A DNA stretch of 64,000 nt from CAYNWT01 sp964485095 (GTDB lineage: Bacteria; Planctomycetota; Planctomycetia; Planctomycetales; Planctomycetaceae), in NCBI GenBank assembly GCA_964485095.1, contig CAZAIB010000017.1, forward strand, positions 1-64,000, given 5' to 3'. Made by a program: the position numbers and the translations under genes. Shown here one piece after another: positions 39,789 through 48,530 of this stretch; positions within the stretch are counted from its first letter, which is position 1; each line of letters begins with the position of its first letter. A model generated the notes under the pieces. It had not been told where the DNA came from. It saw only the letters and a program-made list of their open reading frames with translations, and made no database searches.

Positions 39789-41597
39789 ATGAGTATAGCG
39801 ATACTTAATCAGGTCTATGATGAAACGCGAAGGTTGACGATCGCTGGCAGTAGTCTTGCCGTTGGCGATTTCCGAATGAAAAAGCTTATCGATCCGCTGA
39901 AAAAGTCGGGGCAGAAGGCTCCGGTGTTCGCAAAGATCGCCGACCAGATCGAGCAGCTGGTTGACGGTACTGAGAAGGATTCGCCGCAGGCTTTGCTGGA
40001 CCTTAGTTCGTTGGTGCTGGCTGTTCTTTACACGCAGGGCGCGACCGGGGTCAAAGGCAAGGCTACGGCGATTGATTCTTTGGATGTCGGAATCAGCACC
40101 ACGCAGGTTTCTTCGCGAGTCTTAAAGCCGGTCCTGGAAGCGCTGTCGACAACAGGCTCAGGCCGCCTGGAAGCCGTCCGTGAAGCCTACGACCGCGGCG
40201 CGTTTAGCGATCTTCGACTGGTCAACCCGGCCATTAACGCGATGGACGATGTTTACCCGGAACTGGCCGATTTCATGGCAGACAACGTACTGCCAAAGTT
40301 TGGTCCGGCGATCGTGCCGATGATCAAGGATCGCATCGACATCAAGGGGCGAGCCGGTCATGTCCGACGGTTGAAGCTGCTGTACCAGCTGGATCCAAAG
40401 CTGGCCCGGCCCATTGTTGAGCAAGCCTTCGAAAACGGTTCGAAAGAAATGAAGATCGCCGCGCTGGGATGCCTCGGCGATTCTAAGGACGATTTGCCGC
40501 ACCTGATGGACCAGGTCAAAGCCCGAGCAAAGGATGTTCGCCGTGTCGTATTCGGACGACTGATAAATTTTACTGGCAAAGATGTTGAAGAGGCCTTTAC
40601 GAAGGCTCTTTCCGGAGCAGACGTTGAACTAGTCGCAGAACCGATCAGCAGGAGCACCAACAAGAAGTTGGTCGCAGTTGCGCAAAGTCAGACGCAGGCC
40701 TGCTTTGACGATCTGCTTTCGATCAAGGACAAAAAGAAAAAGGCCGCGCTCGGCAATCGGCTTGACATCCTTCTTGAGTGCTTCCGCGGTCGCAAAGAAA
40801 AGACGACGGCCGAACTGCTGATGGCGATGTTCTCAAAACGCTCACAGCTAATGTCTGCTCCGTCTGGCGACGTCCTGTTCGAAAAACTGTGTCATGTCAT
40901 AGTTTCAACAGGGGACAAGAAGTTATTGAAAGCGGTCGCCGACATTCATTCAGAGATTCCCGATAAGTCGATCAGCATTTTCCAGGCAGCCGTCATTGCG
41001 GTCCTGGCCAGTCGCACGCCAAAGCAGGCTTACGATGAACTGCACGGTTACTACGCGACCATCAATACGAACAAACGCCGTTCCAAGTGGACGAAGGCAG
41101 ACGTCATCGAAGCTGTCTTGTGTCGTCAGCGGTACTTTTACCACGGGCATCGTTACTACTACACCGACGATCAAACCCAACAGACACTGTCCGGGCTCAA
41201 ATGGGATCCGCGCTGGCTGGATCTGGCGATTGCGAATCAATCAGTCGACGTTGTGCGGCAACTTGCCACCACCAACCGGAAGGCAGCGGGCGAATTCCTC
41301 GTGAAATACTTACGCGGCACGAAGAAGAGAGAAGTGTGGGAACAGTCTCAGGCGGTGTCGACGCTTATCGATTTAAAGAACAAGCATGCGACAGACGTGT
41401 TGCTTGAAGTGATTGCCGCGGCAGCGAAAAAGAAGAATCAGGGTTACTACGGGCTGGGCTATCACGCCTTCCCGCTGATCTCGAAGTTGCCGAAGGCTTC
41501 ACTAAAAAAAGTCGAAGCCGCAGTTGTCAGCCTGCCTGAATCCTACATTGACCAAATCATGCCGTACCTTGTGACACTGAAGCAGAAGGCGAAATAG
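39789..41597 (+). CDS. HEAT-like helical repeat protein of the MoxR/VWA operon
   Basis: 602 residues from ATG 39789, with no signal or membrane segment. Nearly all helical: repeated pairs such as GRAGHVRRLKLLYQLDPKLARPIVEQAFENGSKEMKIAALGCLGD and KDDLPHLMDQVKARAKDVRRVVFGRL read as HEAT-type repeats through about 150-270. A Tyr-rich patch YFYHGHRYYYTDDQ lies near 455. The C-terminus continues in helices (ISKLPKASLKKVEAAVVSLPE). HEAT proteins are scaffolds. I do not see a match in the four-gene yeh set of E. coli; other bacteria with this operon often carry a comparable extra gene (DUF5691 type, from memory). The MoxR gene starts four bases after its stop. Confidence 0.65.
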   Translation: MSIAILNQVYDETRRLTIAGSSLAVGDFRMKKLIDPLKKSGQKAPVFAKIADQIEQLVDGTEKDSPQALLDLSSLVLAVLYTQGATGVKGKATAIDSLDVGISTTQVSSRVLKPVLEALSTTGSGRLEAVREAYDRGAFSDLRLVNPAINAMDDVYPELADFMADNVLPKFGPAIVPMIKDRIDIKGRAGHVRRLKLLYQLDPKLARPIVEQAFENGSKEMKIAALGCLGDSKDDLPHLMDQVKARAKDVRRVVFGRLINFTGKDVEEAFTKALSGADVELVAEPISRSTNKKLVAVAQSQTQACFDDLLSIKDKKKKAALGNRLDILLECFRGRKEKTTAELLMAMFSKRSQLMSAPSGDVLFEKLCHVIVSTGDKKLLKAVADIHSEIPDKSISIFQAAVIAVLASRTPKQAYDELHGYYATINTNKRRSKWTKADVIEAVLCRQRYFYHGHRYYYTDDQTQQTLSGLKWDPRWLDLAIANQSVDVVRQLATTNRKAAGEFLVKYLRGTKKREVWEQSQAVSTLIDLKNKHATDVLLEVIAAAAKKKNQGYYGLGYHAFPLISKLPKASLKKVEAAVVSLPESYIDQIMPYLVTLKQKAK

Positions 41598-41601
41598 TCC
41601 C

Positions 41602-42714
41602 ATGGCGAAGAAGAAGTCTGCCAGCAAATCCGCGAGCTCGATGCTGCGTCAACCAGCCGAAGTTGCATACGCAGAAGAACTCGACGAACTCATCAAGAAC
41701 GACAATCATGACAAACCAACTGGCTGGCGATTGTCGCCGCGTTCGGTTCTGACATACATCTGCGGCGGCAAGTCGGGCAAGCTGAATATCTCACCAAAGT
41801 ATGTCGGCAACCAACGGCTTGTCGAAATCGCAATCTCAACACTCGTCACCGACCGAGCCCTCTTGCTGATTGGTGAACCGGGAACTGCCAAGTCATGGCT
41901 GTCGGAACACCTGACTGCCGCGATTAATGGTGATTCAACAAAGGTTGTCCAGGGAACAGCCGGCACGACGGAAGAACAAATTCGCTACACGTGGAACTAC
42001 GCGATGCTGATCGCGAAGGGCCCCAGCGACGACGCGTTGATCAAAAGCCCCGTGTTTCGTGCGATGGAAAGCGGGTCGGTGGCACGGTTCGAAGAAATTA
42101 CGCGTTGTGCGTCTGAGGTTCAGGACGCCATGATTTCGTTACTGTCGGAAAAACGCATTTCCGTTCCCGAACTTGAAACGGAAATCCCGGCCGAAAAAGG
42201 CTTTTCGATTATCGCCACTGCCAACACGCGAGACCGCGGTGTTAACGATATGTCAGCGGCGTTGAAACGCCGTTTCAATTTGATTGTTCTTCCATCGCCG
42301 GCAAACATCGAAACGGAAATCGATATCGTCACCAGTCGTGTAGAACAACTGGCTTCCAATCTGGACCTGAGAGCGGAGGTGCCGACGGCGGAAGCCGTTG
42401 AAAAAGTTGTGACGATCTTTCGTGAGTTGCGACTTGGTCAAACGCTGGACGGCAAGAACAAAGTCAAGTCGCCGTCAGGTGTGCTTTCAACCGCTGAAGC
42501 AATCTCGCTGCTGGCCAACAGCATGGCCCTGGCTGGCAATTTCGGCAGTGGCACCGTCACCGACGAAGATATCGCCGCCGGATTGCAGGGTTCGATTGTC
42601 AAAGACGAAGAAAAGGATCGCAACGTGTGGTCTGAGTACCTGAAAAACGTGATGAAGAAACGCGGCGCAAACTGGCGGACGTTGTTTGATTCATGTTCGG
42701 ACCACAATGCCTGA
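41602..42714 (+). CDS. MoxR/YehL-type AAA+ ATPase
   Basis: 370 residues from ATG 41602, preceded four bases earlier by the HEAT gene stop. Lys/Ser-rich N-terminus. Seen: Walker A GEPGTAKS (91-98), a Walker B replaced in part (VARFEEITRCASEVQDAMISLL, where common MoxR have DEINR and here it is EEITR), sensor 1 IIATANTRDRGVND, and the arginine-bearing stretch MSAALKRRFN. The Glu-Glu form still offers the catalytic acids. MoxR ATPases remodel partners together with a VWA protein; here that partner is probably the protein at 45116. In E. coli the comparable gene is yehL. Confidence 0.8.
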   Translation: MAKKKSASKSASSMLRQPAEVAYAEELDELIKNDNHDKPTGWRLSPRSVLTYICGGKSGKLNISPKYVGNQRLVEIAISTLVTDRALLLIGEPGTAKSWLSEHLTAAINGDSTKVVQGTAGTTEEQIRYTWNYAMLIAKGPSDDALIKSPVFRAMESGSVARFEEITRCASEVQDAMISLLSEKRISVPELETEIPAEKGFSIIATANTRDRGVNDMSAALKRRFNLIVLPSPANIETEIDIVTSRVEQLASNLDLRAEVPTAEAVEKVVTIFRELRLGQTLDGKNKVKSPSGVLSTAEAISLLANSMALAGNFGSGTVTDEDIAAGLQGSIVKDEEKDRNVWSEYLKNVMKKRGANWRTLFDSCSDHNA

Positions 42715-45106
42715 AACCCTGGAAACAATTGAAACGATGGTTCCGACTTTCGGCGTGCGCCATTTGTCGCCGATGGGCGCGTGGCAGCTGCGCCGATTTC
42801 TGGACGAAGTGCGGCCTAAAGTCGTGCTGGTCGAAGGGCTTGACGATGCGGGTGATTTGCTGAAGGACATCGTTCGCAAAGGCACAGTGCCGCCGATCGC
42901 GATTCTGGCCTACACCGAACAGGTACCGGTCCGAACACTGGTCTATCCGATGGCTCGCTACAGCCCTGAGTACCAGGCGATCGCGTGGGCCAAAGAAAAT
43001 AAAGCCAAAGTCCAGTTCTTCGATCTCCCATCCGACATCTTTCTTGCACTACAGGCGAAAGAACAACAGCGGCGGATTGACGAATTACAGGCACGCGCTG
43101 CGGAACAGCAGGAAACCGAACAGCAGGAAGCCGAACAGGCCGATTCCAAAACGGAAAATCCGGAACCGATTGACCCACCTGAAGTTCAGACCGCCCCGGA
43201 GTCCGGCTGGTCGACCTACACCCGGCTGGCAGAACTTGGCGGCGAAAATGACTATGAAAGTTATTGGGAACGCAACTTCGAACACAATCTGTCTGCAGAC
43301 TCATACCGTCGTGCGTCGTTTGAATTTGGGCGGGGGCTACGCGAGTGCGACCATTCAGAAAAATTCTTCTATGCTGAGAATTTGGTCCGCGAAGCGTACA
43401 TGCGACGCCGCATCAATGAAGTGATCGCCAGCGGCGTAGCAGCTGAAAAAATCGTGGCTGTTGTCGGAGCCTTCCACGGACCCGCACTGACACACGATGA
43501 GCCAGCGATGACGGACGATGAACTGGCATCACTAAGCCGTTTGCCAGCCAGGCTGACGTTGATGCCATATTCTTACTTCAAGCTGTCGTCGCAATCGGGT
43601 TATGGGGCGGGAAACAAAGCGCCGGCTTACTTCGAACTGCTTTGGGAAGCGATCGAGGCCAATGAACTTGAACAGCTACCGGCGAAGTACCTGTCGCTGG
43701 TTGTCCGGCATCTTCGCAAATCGGGCACACACCGTTCGACAGCCGAAGTCATTGAAGGCGTTCGTCTGGCAAAGACTCTGTCGGCGATGAAAGACGGTTC
43801 TGCACCGACGCTTCAGGACTTGCAGGACGCGGCGATCACGTTAATCGGGCATGGCGAGCGCGCAGTCGTTCAGGATTCACTTGCCCGAGTCGAAATCGGA
43901 ACAGCAATCGGTCGGCTACCGAAAGGTGTTAGCCAAACGTCGATCCAGGAAGACTTCGATCGCGAACTGGATCGCTTAAAACTGACCAAGTATCGGGAAG
44001 GCGTGAAGCAGGAACTGACACTCGACCTGCGCGAAAACCGTCGGGCGAAAACTGAAGCGGCAGCGTATCTTGACCTCAACCGGTCGTCGTTCCTGAATCG
44101 ACTTGCGCTGCTGGAAGTCCCATTCGCAACGTCAAAAAACAGTCGGCACGAATCGACAACCTGGGGAGAACGCTGGCATCTGCATTGGACCCCTGAGGCT
44201 GAGATTGCGTTGGTCGAATCCGTCCTGCTGGGGGAAACGGTTGAGCTTGCTGCAGCGTTTAAGTTCAAAACCAGATTGGAAGCGTGTTCGAATGTAGGTG
44301 AAGCTGCGGCAATGATTCGCATCGCGTGCGAATGCGGGATGATGCAGGCCATGCAGCAGGCACGCGTGCGACTGCAACATCTGGCAGCCGACACGTCCGA
44401 ATTTGCCGCGGTTGCTCACGCCGCATTCGAACTGGCGGCCGTGGTTCGCTATGGCGACGTTCGGAAGTTCGACCCGCAACCAATGGTTCCATTGGTTCAG
44501 GAATTGTTCGTCCAGGGCACACTTGCTCTGCTGTCCGCCGCCAACTGCGACAACGAAGCAGCAAAACTGATCGTTCGAGGCATGGATGAACTGAACAAGG
44601 TTGGACTTGAATACCACGAGACCGTCGACGAAGCCTCATGGGTCGCCAGACTCCGCGCCCTTGCCGATGCTGATGATCGCAATCCGCTGGTATCCGGCTA
44701 TGCCTGCGCGATGTTACTGGAACGTAACGAGCTATCGAATGAACAACTTGGCCGTGAAGTCTCACGCCGCCTGTCACCCGGCATTGAAGCCGATCTTGGC
44801 GCGGGTTGGTTTGAAGGGTTGTCGATGCGAAATCGATACGCGTTGCTGGCGCGGCAGGTGTTGTGGGAACAGCTTTCTGAATATGTAAATTCACTTGATG
44901 ACGAGCAGTTTTCCCGCGCACTGGTCTTCCTGCGTCGCGCGTTCGGTGGTTTTAGTCCGTCCGAAAAGCGATCGATCGCTGAGAGCCTGGGCGAATCGTG
45001 GGGCGTGGCGGGAGACCTGACCAGTGAAATTTTGTCGCAGCCGTTGACGAAAGAGGAAGAAGCGTCATTGGATGGACTCAACGACTTCGACTTTGATGAC
45101 CTGTAG
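42707..45106 (+). CDS. DUF5682-type protein (YehM-like)
   Basis: 799 residues from ATG 42707, overlapping the MoxR gene by eight bases. N-terminal domain begins FGVRHLSPMGAWQLRRFL, followed by VRPKVVLVEGLDDAG and later VVGAFHGPAL: G-x-R-H, V-E-G and G-x-x-H motifs at these distances recall the TraB/ChaN/EreA-like fold with metal or haem sites, an inference. A 50-residue Glu/Gln-rich insert (EQQETEQQEAEQADSK) follows about residue 135. The rest is helical, with many charged positions and no membrane helix. It is the largest gene in the operon. The E. coli counterpart YehM (about 760 residues) has no known activity. Confidence 0.7.
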   Translation: MPETLETIETMVPTFGVRHLSPMGAWQLRRFLDEVRPKVVLVEGLDDAGDLLKDIVRKGTVPPIAILAYTEQVPVRTLVYPMARYSPEYQAIAWAKENKAKVQFFDLPSDIFLALQAKEQQRRIDELQARAAEQQETEQQEAEQADSKTENPEPIDPPEVQTAPESGWSTYTRLAELGGENDYESYWERNFEHNLSADSYRRASFEFGRGLRECDHSEKFFYAENLVREAYMRRRINEVIASGVAAEKIVAVVGAFHGPALTHDEPAMTDDELASLSRLPARLTLMPYSYFKLSSQSGYGAGNKAPAYFELLWEAIEANELEQLPAKYLSLVVRHLRKSGTHRSTAEVIEGVRLAKTLSAMKDGSAPTLQDLQDAAITLIGHGERAVVQDSLARVEIGTAIGRLPKGVSQTSIQEDFDRELDRLKLTKYREGVKQELTLDLRENRRAKTEAAAYLDLNRSSFLNRLALLEVPFATSKNSRHESTTWGERWHLHWTPEAEIALVESVLLGETVELAAAFKFKTRLEACSNVGEAAAMIRIACECGMMQAMQQARVRLQHLAADTSEFAAVAHAAFELAAVVRYGDVRKFDPQPMVPLVQELFVQGTLALLSAANCDNEAAKLIVRGMDELNKVGLEYHETVDEASWVARLRALADADDRNPLVSGYACAMLLERNELSNEQLGREVSRRLSPGIEADLGAGWFEGLSMRNRYALLARQVLWEQLSEYVNSLDDEQFSRALVFLRRAFGGFSPSEKRSIAESLGESWGVAGDLTSEILSQPLTKEEEASLDGLNDFDFDDL

Positions 45107-45115
45107 GCAGCCAGT

Positions 45116-46315
45116 ATGAGCCCCACCGGAAAAATTGATGAAAAACAGCTGCGCCGCTGGCGATTGATCCTGGGCAAGGAATCTCAAGACAAGCTTTCGG
45201 ACTACTGCAGTGGCCCGTTGACTCTTAGTGACGATCAAGGGCTGATGGATGAAGCACTGGCCGCCATCTATGACGAAACGGAAGAAGACGGCGACGACAA
45301 GTCACGCAGTGCAGGGCATGGTTCGTCTTCGCCCCGGCTTGCGAAGTGGCTTGGCGATATCCGTACCTACTTCACGGAAGACGTTGTCACAGTTATTCAG
45401 CAGGATGCGATTGAACGCAAGGGGATGACGCAATTGCTGTTTGAACCTGAGATGCTTAGAAACGTTCAACCCAACGTTCAACTGGTCGGAACATTGATGT
45501 CGCTGCGGGGCCGGATTCCCGAGCGAACCAAAGAAACCGCTCGGATGGTTGTCCGCGCCGTTGTGGACAAAATCAAACTGGCGCTTGAACAAAAACTGCG
45601 ACAAGCCGTCCTGGGCGCGTTAAACAGAAATGAACATTCACCGATCCCAAATGTCAGCAACATTGACTGGAAATGGACGATCGGTCGGAACCTGAAAAAC
45701 TACAACGCAGAACTTGGGCGGCTGATTCCCGAGCGTGTGTACTTCTATTCGCGATCACAACGCACGAACAACTGGACGGTGATTGTGGACATGGACCAAA
45801 GCGGTTCGATGGCTGAATCCGTCGTCTACGGCGCGGTGGTGGGTTCAATTTTCGCCAGTCTGCCCGCGTTGAAGACGCATGTGATCGCGTTTGATACAGA
45901 AGTCGTCGACCTGACTGAACAGTGCGGCGACGATCCCGTGGACATGCTGTTCGGAGTTCAATTGGGTGGTGGGACAGACATCAATAAGTCAGTGGCTTAT
46001 TGCGAACAGTTCATCACAGATCCCGCTGAAACGATTTTCATTATGCTGACCGACCTTTACGAAGGTGGCAACGAAGCTCAGCTGGTTCGTCGGCTGGAAG
46101 AGATGGTTGCGTCGGGCGTTCGAGTCTTGTGCCTGCTGGCGTTATCCGACAGTGGCATCCCGAGCTACGACCAGGGCCTTGCCAAAAAGCTGGCACGGCT
46201 TGGCATCCCGTGTTTCGGCTGCACCCCACAAAAGCTGCCTGAACTGGTCGAAGGCGCGCTGCGAGGTCAGGACCTGCAATCGCTGGCAACTCGCGTTGAA
46301 GCGAAGACCGACTAA
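45116..46315 (+). CDS. VWA-domain protein (YehP/CoxE-like)
   Basis: 399 residues. The first 200 residues are helical with the conserved RKGMTQLLFEPEMLRNVQPN stretch. The VWA domain holds a complete MIDAS: D-x-S-x-S at D227, S229, S231 (VDMDQSGSMAES), Thr in GGGTDINKS, and Asp in MLTDLYEGG. VWA domains bind a metal and a target protein. MoxR plus VWA partners are a recurring pair that inserts metals or remodels complexes; this one is most like E. coli YehP. It starts nine bases after the DUF5682 gene and closes the operon, converging with a sulfatase. Confidence 0.8.
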   Translation: MSPTGKIDEKQLRRWRLILGKESQDKLSDYCSGPLTLSDDQGLMDEALAAIYDETEEDGDDKSRSAGHGSSSPRLAKWLGDIRTYFTEDVVTVIQQDAIERKGMTQLLFEPEMLRNVQPNVQLVGTLMSLRGRIPERTKETARMVVRAVVDKIKLALEQKLRQAVLGALNRNEHSPIPNVSNIDWKWTIGRNLKNYNAELGRLIPERVYFYSRSQRTNNWTVIVDMDQSGSMAESVVYGAVVGSIFASLPALKTHVIAFDTEVVDLTEQCGDDPVDMLFGVQLGGGTDINKSVAYCEQFITDPAETIFIMLTDLYEGGNEAQLVRRLEEMVASGVRVLCLLALSDSGIPSYDQGLAKKLARLGIPCFGCTPQKLPELVEGALRGQDLQSLATRVEAKTD

Positions 46316-46328
46316 ACGTCTGAACGCG

Positions 46329-46356
46329 CACACGTGTGATTTACTTCACACGTGTG
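46329..46356. terminator. Two-way terminator-like hairpin
   Basis: cacacgtgtg occurs twice, 46329-46338 and 46347-46356, eight bases apart, and each copy is its own inverse complement, so the two copies can pair as a 10-base stem. It lies where the VWA gene and the sulfatase converge; the second copy is within the last sulfatase codons. A poly-U run is absent, so confidence is limited. Confidence 0.4.
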
Positions 46357-48272
46357 ATTTCAGAGAACTCCGTCTTGGTGCCTTTGGCATAGATGCCGAC
46401 GTAGTTGACGCTCTCCAAACTGGCGGGGAGTTGGTGCTCGATTCGCTTGTCTTTGACCTTCAGGATTACCTTGCCGTGTTCGAGGTCAATCGTGACGGTA
46501 GCGGTGAAGGTTTCCTTGGGGGCGAATTGATCTTTCTTGTTGGCGCCAATTCGGACGTTCACCCAGCTTCCATCGAAGGCTCCGTGGCGCCCCATTCCGA
46601 TCATGGTTCCGGCTTTGTGGAGGCGGTCGTTTTGTGGGACAGCCCCGAAGCAAAAAGCGGCGTTGCGGGTCGTGCTGTCGACCGCAGAACGATAGCGAAC
46701 CGTAAATGTCGCTGACTCCTGGACAGGGGTGGCCAGTTTCTGCAAAGCAAAGCCCTCGCTCTTGCCGGTATCCAATAGGTAGCCGAAGTCGCTCTTTGAG
46801 ACCGTTGCGCCTTTGACGATATCAAAGTCACCGCTGGTGTCTTTTCCTTTTGATAGCTTCGGACCCTTCTTGCGCCTGCCGCCGGTCGGCTGGTTGGCCC
46901 ACCATTCGCTGGGGCCTTCCCTTTCTACTCCCGCCCAGACTTCCATGAACTTCGCTTTCATCTCCGCCAGCTTTTCGGGCATCGCGGTTGCCAGGTCGTT
47001 CTGTTCCTGTGAGTCCTTTGCGATTTGGTACAGCTGAAATTTCTGCAGTTTCTGGTCGGCGACAATCTTCCAGTCTCCGATACGCATTGCGGCGTGGCTG
47101 GCGGGTGGAGCAATATGGGTGCGCCAAAACAACGGCACCGGACGCTGCACTTGCTTGCCTTCGCAGGCCGGCAGCATGTTGACGCCATCGATCGTGCGGT
47201 CTGTCGGCATCGGCGCGCCGGCGAGTTCCACCACTGTGGTGAAGATGTCCGAACCGATGATTGGGACGTCGCTGACTGTCCCCGGCTTTATCTTGCCGGG
47301 CCAGCGGACGATGCCTGGCACCCGAATTCCTCCTTCGTGGCTGTCCCGTTTTCGGCCTCGCAGGCCGCCGGTTGATCCCCAGGTTCGGTTCTGTTGCGAC
47401 TGTGGCTTCTTCAGATTGCCTTTTCCTGAACCTTCAGGTCCGTTGTCACTTGTGAAGATCACAAACGTGTTGTCACGGAGTTCAAGTTCGTCAACGGTCT
47501 TCATCAGGTTGCCGAAGGCGTGGTCCAGCTGAGTCACGTTGCCATGGTGTTGTCGGACGCCGGGGTTTTCGATGTCTTTGTAGAGTTCCTGAAACTTCGG
47601 ATCGCTTTCGATCGGCAAGTGCGGTTCGTGAGTCCACACGGTGATGAAGAACGGCTGGCCGGGGTCGCGCTGGTTCTTCAGCCAGCTGGCGGCTTCTTCG
47701 ACAACAAGCGGGGCTGAGAATCCTTTCAACGGGCCGACCGGTTTTCGGTTGCGGACAAAGTTAGTCGGATCTTTGTGGCTTGGAGACGCATTGTTTTGAG
47801 TCGCGAACCACCAGTCGTACCCATGGTTGTCAGGCTGCGGTTGTTCTTCGCTGTTGAAGTAGCCGTTTAAGTGCCACTTGCCGCTGTGCATGGTTTGGTA
47901 ACCCAGCGGCCGCAGTGTTTCGGGTATCGTGATTTCACTTTCGCGAAGATGTGCCACGTTGCCCACTGGCAGCCATCGCCAAACGCCGTTTCGGTACGGC
48001 GTGCGTCCGGTGAGAACCGACGAGCGGCTTGGTGAGCAGACTCCACATGCAGCATATGCCTGTGTGAATCGAACTCCTTCAGACGCAAACTTATCCAGGT
48101 TTGGCGTTTGGATTTTGGGATGGCCGTAACAGCCTAAATCGCCCCAGCCCAGATCATCTGCCAGAAACACGATGAAGTTGGGTCTGTCTGCCGCGACGGT
48201 TGGTGGGCCGTGCAGCAAGTGAATTACGAAAAGTAATGGGAGCAGGCGGGTGAAGCGAGGTGGGAGTTTCAT
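46341..48272 (-). CDS. Type I sulfatase with C-terminal jelly-roll domain, secreted
   Basis: 643 residues with a signal peptide (about 1-28, LLPLLFVIHLLHG). Type I sulfatases use a formylglycine made from Cys and a Ca2+ to hydrolyse sulfate esters. Seen: FLADDLGWGDLGCYG (metal Asp pair), C-S-P-S-R (C79-R83) for formylglycine, GKWHLNGY, VWTHEPHLPI and FTSDNGPEGSGKG. After about 490 the catalytic domain ends with a Lys-rich linker, then 140 residues with strand pattern (FTVRYRSAVDSTTRNAAF; FTATVTIDLEHGKVILKV), likely a LamG/ConA-like binding domain. Substrate unknown, possibly sulfated algal polysaccharide. Confidence 0.88.
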   Translation of the reverse strand: MKLPPRFTRLLPLLFVIHLLHGPPTVAADRPNFIVFLADDLGWGDLGCYGHPKIQTPNLDKFASEGVRFTQAYAACGVCSPSRSSVLTGRTPYRNGVWRWLPVGNVAHLRESEITIPETLRPLGYQTMHSGKWHLNGYFNSEEQPQPDNHGYDWWFATQNNASPSHKDPTNFVRNRKPVGPLKGFSAPLVVEEAASWLKNQRDPGQPFFITVWTHEPHLPIESDPKFQELYKDIENPGVRQHHGNVTQLDHAFGNLMKTVDELELRDNTFVIFTSDNGPEGSGKGNLKKPQSQQNRTWGSTGGLRGRKRDSHEGGIRVPGIVRWPGKIKPGTVSDVPIIGSDIFTTVVELAGAPMPTDRTIDGVNMLPACEGKQVQRPVPLFWRTHIAPPASHAAMRIGDWKIVADQKLQKFQLYQIAKDSQEQNDLATAMPEKLAEMKAKFMEVWAGVEREGPSEWWANQPTGGRRKKGPKLSKGKDTSGDFDIVKGATVSKSDFGYLLDTGKSEGFALQKLATPVQESATFTVRYRSAVDSTTRNAAFCFGAVPQNDRLHKAGTMIGMGRHGAFDGSWVNVRIGANKKDQFAPKETFTATVTIDLEHGKVILKVKDKRIEHQLPASLESVNYVGIYAKGTKTEFSEITRVK

Positions 48273-48530
48273 TACCGGATCCGGAACCAGGCGGTTGGGA
48301 AGCAGACCATCTTACCCGGCCGGAGAGGGGCGGGCGAGTTGGTGTGTTGCTGGAAGGTTGGGCCGGACCTTCCTCCGGTTACCTACCCACGTCCCGGTGG
48401 CTTACTGGCGACACAAGCAGCCACCGACTTATGTCGGTGGCTTGCCCTGCTGAGATGCGCAAGAGACAACCAGTGGTGAAGAAGCCGCTAAACCCCTGAT
48501 GTAAAATCAGGGGCGGAGGGTTTGCCCTGC
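48273..48530. repeat. Intergenic hairpins between two minus-strand genes
   Basis: gccaccgac/gtcggtggc (48420-48428 and 48433-48441) forms a 9-bp stem with a 4-base loop, and cccctgat/atcagggg (48493-48500 and 48506-48513) an 8-bp stem with a 5-base loop. Both resemble small repeated palindromes scattered through planctomycete genomes. A terminator role after the downstream gene is possible for the second but no U-tract follows on either strand. Confidence 0.55.
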
